Positions 12,907-16,049 of a stretch of 16,049 nt of DNA are shown here, piece after piece. The notes beneath the pieces are model-generated. The model saw only the letters and a list, made by a program, of their open reading frames with translations. It had not been told where the DNA came from and made no database searches. Within the stretch, counting starts at the first letter, position 1. Each line of letters opens with the position of its first letter. The stretch lies in NCBI GenBank assembly GCA_001920085.1, contig MNJC01000075.1, positions 1 through 16,049 of the forward strand. Reading direction: 5' to 3'. This DNA is from Actinobacteria bacterium 13_1_20CM_4_69_9 (lineage in GTDB: Bacteria; Actinomycetota; Thermoleophilia; Gaiellales; Gaiellaceae). The position numbers were made by a program, and so were the translations under genes.

Positions 12907-14013
12907 GTGAGGATCCGCGCGGCCCTGCTCGAGGAGTTCGGCGCACCGCTCCAGGTGCAAGAGCTCGATCTGGCGGAGCCGCAGGCGGGCGAGGTGCTGG
13001 TGCGCCTCGCAGCCTGCGGCGTCTGCCACACCGACCTGTACACGGCGTCCGGCGCCGACCCGTCGGGTTACGCCCCGACGGTGCTGGGTCACGAGGGCGC
13101 GGGCGTCGTCGAGCGCGTCGGCGAGGGCGTGCGCGACGTCACGCCGGGCGACCATGTCGTGACGCTCTTCTCGCCGCAGTGCCGCGAGTGCATTCACTGC
13201 CGCGACCACCGGACGAACCTCTGCCTGGCGATCCGCGAGCAGCAGAACCAGGGCCACCTCCCGGACGGCACGACGCGCCTCTCGCGCGAGGGCGAGCCAA
13301 TCCGCCACTTCATGGGCACGTCGACGTTCGCGGAGTACACCGTCATGCCCGAGATCGCGCTGGCGAAGATCGATCCCGAGGCCCCGCTCGACCGCGCCTG
13401 CCTGTTCGCCTGCGGGCTCTCGACCGGCCTCGGCGCGGCGATCAACACGGCGAAGGTCGCGCCGGGCTCGACGTGCGTCGTCTTCGGCGCGGGGATGGTC
13501 GGCCTCGGTGCGGTGGCAGGCTGCCGGCTCGAGGGCGCGGATCGGATCGTCTGCGTCGACCTCTCGGACGAGCGCCTCGAGCTCGCGCGCGGCCAGGGCG
13601 CGACTCACACGATCAAGGGCGGAGCCGACGCGGTGCAGGAGATCCTCGACCTGACCGACGGCTTCGGCGCCGACTACACGTTCGAGGCCACGGGCAACGT
13701 GCAGGTGATGCGCCAGGCCGTCGAAGCGGCACGCATGGGTTGGGGCCTGGCGACCGTCTGCGGCGTCGCCGGCAAGGGCGAGACGCTCGACGTCGTCCCA
13801 CGGCTCCTGATCACCGGGCGGCGCGTCGCGGGCTCGTCGTTCGGCGGTGTCAAGGGACGCGACCAGGTGCCCGAGTTCGTGGACCGCTACCTGGCGGGCG
13901 AGATCGACGTCGACGCCTTCGTCTCACACAAGCTCGTGCTGGACGACGTGAACCGCGGATTCGAGTTGATGGAGGCGCAGGACGGGATCCGGAGCGTGAT
14001 CGACTTTGCCTGA
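12907..14013 (+). CDS. Class III-type zinc alcohol dehydrogenase (S-hydroxymethyl-thiol/formaldehyde dehydrogenase)
   Basis: A 368-aa zinc-dependent, NAD-linked dehydrogenase. Class III enzymes oxidise the adduct of formaldehyde with glutathione and reduce S-nitrosoglutathione. Catalytic zinc ligands are C40 (CGVCHTD), H62 (GHEGAG) and C169. The structural zinc site is C92, C95, C98 and C106. GAGMVGLGAV (194-203) is the dinucleotide loop, and D218 at the end of the next strand favours NAD over NADP. Class III features are strong: NLCLAIR110, where the Arg aligns with the glutathione-binding Arg115 of human ADH5, LPDGTTR, HFMGTSTFAEYTV and SSFGGVKGR near the C-terminus. Many actinobacteria use mycothiol instead of glutathione, so the real thiol is uncertain. 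The start is GTG 12907 with GGAG 9 nt upstream, 12 bp after the membrane protein gene. The damaged propeller gene overlaps its stop. Confidence 0.92.
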   Translation: MRIRAALLEEFGAPLQVQELDLAEPQAGEVLVRLAACGVCHTDLYTASGADPSGYAPTVLGHEGAGVVERVGEGVRDVTPGDHVVTLFSPQCRECIHCRDHRTNLCLAIREQQNQGHLPDGTTRLSREGEPIRHFMGTSTFAEYTVMPEIALAKIDPEAPLDRACLFACGLSTGLGAAINTAKVAPGSTCVVFGAGMVGLGAVAGCRLEGADRIVCVDLSDERLELARGQGATHTIKGGADAVQEILDLTDGFGADYTFEATGNVQVMRQAVEAARMGWGLATVCGVAGKGETLDVVPRLLITGRRVAGSSFGGVKGRDQVPEFVDRYLAGEIDVDAFVSHKLVLDDVNRGFELMEAQDGIRSVIDFA

Positions 14014-14736
14014 CTTCCCGCTGCCCGGAAGCGCGCCGGCCGCCGTCGCCGCGCCTGCGCCCGGCTCCGGCGTCGGCTGGTGGGCCGGCTCCTCCCATGC
14101 GGCGCTGGACGACGACGGCACGTACGTGATCGCGTATCGCGTCCGCACGGGCGCTCAGGGCAGAGGCTCCAACGTCGTCGCACGCTCGGTGGACGGCGAG
14201 CGCCTGACGACCGTCTGCACGATCGAGCAGGATCGCTTCGACGCGCAGTCGCTCGAGAAGCCGTCGCTCGTCCGCACCGACGACGGTCGCTGGCGCCTCT
14301 ACGTCTGCCCGGCTGCGCCGGCACCGAGCAAGCACTGGTGGATCGACGTCCTCGAGGCGGACGACCCGGCCGACTTCGCAAACGTCGAGGCGCGCACCGT
14401 CTTTCCGGGCGACGAGAACACGGGCGTCAAGGATCCGTTCGTCCGCCGCACGCCGGGCGGCGGTTGGGAGGCGTGGATCTGCTGCCACGCGCTCGACGTT
14501 CCCGACGAGGAGGACCGGATGACGACCGCGAGGAGAACTGGTTCGAGCGGATCGGGCTCGCACGGCTCACCGGCAGGCGCCCGGGCGAGCTCGAGCAGAC
14601 CAACGAGGAGGCGGCGGTCGACGCGCGCTACCTCGACGTCCTGCCGCTCCCTGACGGGAGCTACCGGATCTACTACGAGGCGCGGCTGCCCGACGAGAGC
14701 CACGAGCTCCGGACGGAGCTCATACCACCGCGCTGA
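14006..14736 (+). pseudogene. Five-bladed beta-propeller glycosidase-like gene with internal deletion and frameshift
   Basis: Two good coding stretches lie in different frames. The first opens at TTG 14006 (overlapping the dehydrogenase stop; GGAG at 13991-13994). It gives about 175 residues of a GH43/GH32-like propeller: GWWAGSSHAALDDDGTYVIAYR, EKPSLVRTDDGRWRLYVC, KHWWIDVLEADDP, VKDPFVRR, and WICCHALDVPDEEDRMTT (157-174). Near base 14529 this frame turns into Arg/Ser/Thr-rich nonsense. The next frame then starts with EENWFERIGLARL at 14530 and ends sensibly with DVLPLPDGSYRIYYEARLPD and TGA 14734-14736. From memory of this family, a blade of roughly 50 residues normally separates the two parts. 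So an out-of-frame deletion is inferred, not a simple one-base shift. It could be a real pseudogene or an assembly deletion. Family assignment is fair; substrate unknown. Confidence 0.72.
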
Positions 14737-16049
14737 GGTCGTCCCCGTGGGTCGCGCGCAGCTCGCGCGCGCGGTTGCGGCGCTTCATCCGGTACATCGC
14801 ATCGTCGGCCTCGCGCAGCAGCGCCCCGGCCTCGCAGTCGGACGTGGAGACCGCGACGCCGAAGCTCGCCGCGAGCTGAAGCTGGTCGGCGATGCGTTGA
14901 GCGGCGGCCGCGGCGTCCTGCTCGCTCGCCTCGGCGAGGATGACCGCGAACTCGTCGCCGCCGATGCGGAACGCGTTGTCGCCGCTGCGGATGGTCGCGC
15001 GGAGAGCGTCGGCGACGCGCCTGATCGCCTCGTCGCCTGCGGCGTGTCCCTGCGTGTCATTGACCGCCTTCAGCTCGTCGAGGTCGAAGATGACGAGCGC
15101 GAGCGGACGGTCGTAGCGGCGGCTGCGCGCGACCTCCGCGTCGAGTTGCTGCACGAACGAACGCCTGTTGAGGAGGGTCGTGAGCGGGTCGTGGTCGGCG
15201 AGGAACCGCATCTGCTCGAACTGCTCGGCCGCGTACAGCGCCGTCGTCGCCTGGTTCGCGAAGACGCGCAGCGCCTGCAGGCGCTCGGCCGACGGGATCA
15301 GGCGGTCCTCGGGGTCGTCGGCCCAGATGAAGCCCATCTCCTCCCCGTTTCGGTCGTAGAGCGGAACGAGCAGCCAGTGGTGGCTCCATGCATGAGGGCC
15401 GCGCCCGTTGCGTTGCGACCTGTACTTGACGTGCTCGGCGCCGATGCGCTCGCGCGCAGCCTCGCCCGGGACGAGGTAGCAGCCGGAAACGGAGAACTCC
15501 GGATCGAACATCGCCCGCATCGGGTCGAACGGCACCGCGCGCAACACGGCCGGGTCGTCGGGTGCCCAGCCCGAGGACGCACGCGATCTCAGCAGGCCCG
15601 TCTCGCTGTCGACGAGCTCGATCGACACCTTGTGGAACCCGAGCGCCGTGTGGATGCCGCGGCACACCGTCTCGAGGATCGCCTGGGTCGACTGCGCCGC
15701 GGTGAGCGTCGACGAGACCTCGAGCAGCTGCTCCAGGCTCGCGCGGTGACGCGCCGTGCGCTCGGAGTGCTGCGCCGTCTCGATCGCGATCGCCGCGTGT
15801 GCGGCGAGCGCGCACAGCACTTCCAGCTCGGCGTCGTTCGGCCGCCTGCCGCTGCGCGGCTCCCCGACGGAGAAGATCGCGAGCATCCGGCCCTCGGAGT
15901 CCTCGAGCGGGACGAAGAGCTCGTCCTCGGGATGCCACGCGTCGGGATCGTCCGACGGCTCCAGCTCCGGCACGTAACGGGTGCCGATGTCCTCGCTCCA
16001 GTCGAACGAGCCGTGCGGGATCAGATAGGCGCCGCCGCGGCGGAACCGC
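14720..16049 (-). CDS. GAF-GAF-GGDEF diguanylate cyclase, 5' end missing
   Basis: A cytoplasmic signalling enzyme making cyclic di-GMP from two GTP. The frame stays open to the right edge and reads RFRRGGAYLIPHG before the GTG at 15973, clearly inside a first GAF domain, so that GTG is not the true start. Counting from it, GAF 1 ends near 68, a helix follows, GAF 2 spans about 95-245, and the GGDEF domain about 255-405. The active site is canonical: FDLDELKAVND (296-306) with metal-binding D297, and GGDEF (338-342). RSGD (329-332), five residues before it, is an intact inhibitory I-site, so product feedback is expected. The GAF domains probably sense a small ligand or redox state; SGCYLVP and AYLIPHG show the two are related. 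There is no EAL domain or membrane helix in the visible part. The stop overlaps the convergent propeller pseudogene by 17 bp. Confidence 0.93.
   Translation of the reverse strand, partial: RFRRGGAYLIPHGSFDWSEDIGTRYVPELEPSDDPDAWHPEDELFVPLEDSEGRMLAIFSVGEPRSGRRPNDAELEVLCALAAHAAIAIETAQHSERTARHRASLEQLLEVSSTLTAAQSTQAILETVCRGIHTALGFHKVSIELVDSETGLLRSRASSGWAPDDPAVLRAVPFDPMRAMFDPEFSVSGCYLVPGEAARERIGAEHVKYRSQRNGRGPHAWSHHWLLVPLYDRNGEEMGFIWADDPEDRLIPSAERLQALRVFANQATTALYAAEQFEQMRFLADHDPLTTLLNRRSFVQQLDAEVARSRRYDRPLALVIFDLDELKAVNDTQGHAAGDEAIRRVADALRATIRSGDNAFRIGGDEFAVILAEASEQDAAAAAQRIADQLQLAASFGVAVSTSDCEAGALLREADDAMYRMKRRNRARELRATHGDDLSAVV

Noticed and set aside
12277..13608. A 443-codon minus-strand frame opposite the membrane protein and dehydrogenase
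   Set aside because: Composition typical of antisense frames (Arg, Asp, His, Glu-rich) and it runs across two well-supported genes.
11418..14129. A 903-codon open plus-strand frame across three genes
   Set aside because: Its product is rich in Arg, Ala, Gly and Pro with no family features. It is the antisense or shifted shadow of the nitronate monooxygenase, membrane protein and dehydrogenase genes in GC-rich DNA.
1..16049. A defence island, biosynthetic cluster or mobile element
   Set aside because: No transposase, integrase, nuclease, toxin-antitoxin pair, synthase or peptide-precursor genes and no flanking repeats. The genes are mixed housekeeping, envelope and redox functions.

Overview
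This 16 kb window is GC-rich, densely packed chromosomal DNA from an actinobacterium. Protein style, frequent GTG and TTG starts, a B12-dependent ribonucleotide reductase and several small cupins suggest the class Thermoleophilia (Gaiellales or Solirubrobacterales). That placement is an impression from the proteins, not a test. I see no rRNA, tRNA, CRISPR array, insertion sequence, prophage or integration scar. Most genes look like ordinary housekeeping, cell-envelope and redox genes.

Layout, left to right. (1) 1-2071 (+): the 3' part of nrdJ, then a convergent small cupin (2102-2479, -) and a secreted protein with putative Ig folds (2522-3775, -). The latter is divergent from a beta-lactamase-fold serine hydrolase (3814-4473, +). 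(2) 4470-4622 holds a broken small ORF and a hairpin. A minus-strand pair follows: a DHA2-type MFS exporter (5994-7439) and a BBE-type FAD oxidase (4638-5984). They diverge from a cupin-rhodanese fusion (7516-8259, +). (3) A divergent pair of peptidoglycan enzymes: an M15 D,D-carboxypeptidase-like protein (8246-8836, -) and a YkuD-type L,D-transpeptidase (8862-9509, +). (4) An ArsR repressor and an SRPBCC/AHSA1 protein form a two-gene operon (9542-10307, +) behind an 18-bp perfect palindrome. (5) A TetR regulator (10308-10826, -) is divergent from a PPOX/F420-type flavoprotein (10862-11236, +), with two operator-like repeats 21 bp apart between them. (6) A nitronate monooxygenase (11214-12173, -) is divergent from a membrane protein (12220-12894, +) and a class III alcohol dehydrogenase (12907-14013, +). 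(7) A beta-propeller glycosidase-like gene with an internal out-of-frame deletion (14006-14736, +) converges on a GAF-GAF-GGDEF diguanylate cyclase that runs off the right edge (14720-16049, -).

The main interest is regulatory. At least five start codons lie about 6-8 bp downstream of a TANNNT-like -10 element and look leaderless (3814, 8836, 8862, 9542, 10826). Two divergent gene pairs share a nearly symmetric -10 that can fire both ways. Two local repressors each have a clear palindromic operator on their own promoter. Convergent neighbours often abut or overlap at their 3' ends. Two loci look structurally damaged: the propeller gene, and the small ORF near 4500. I did not find a convincing new multi-gene system.
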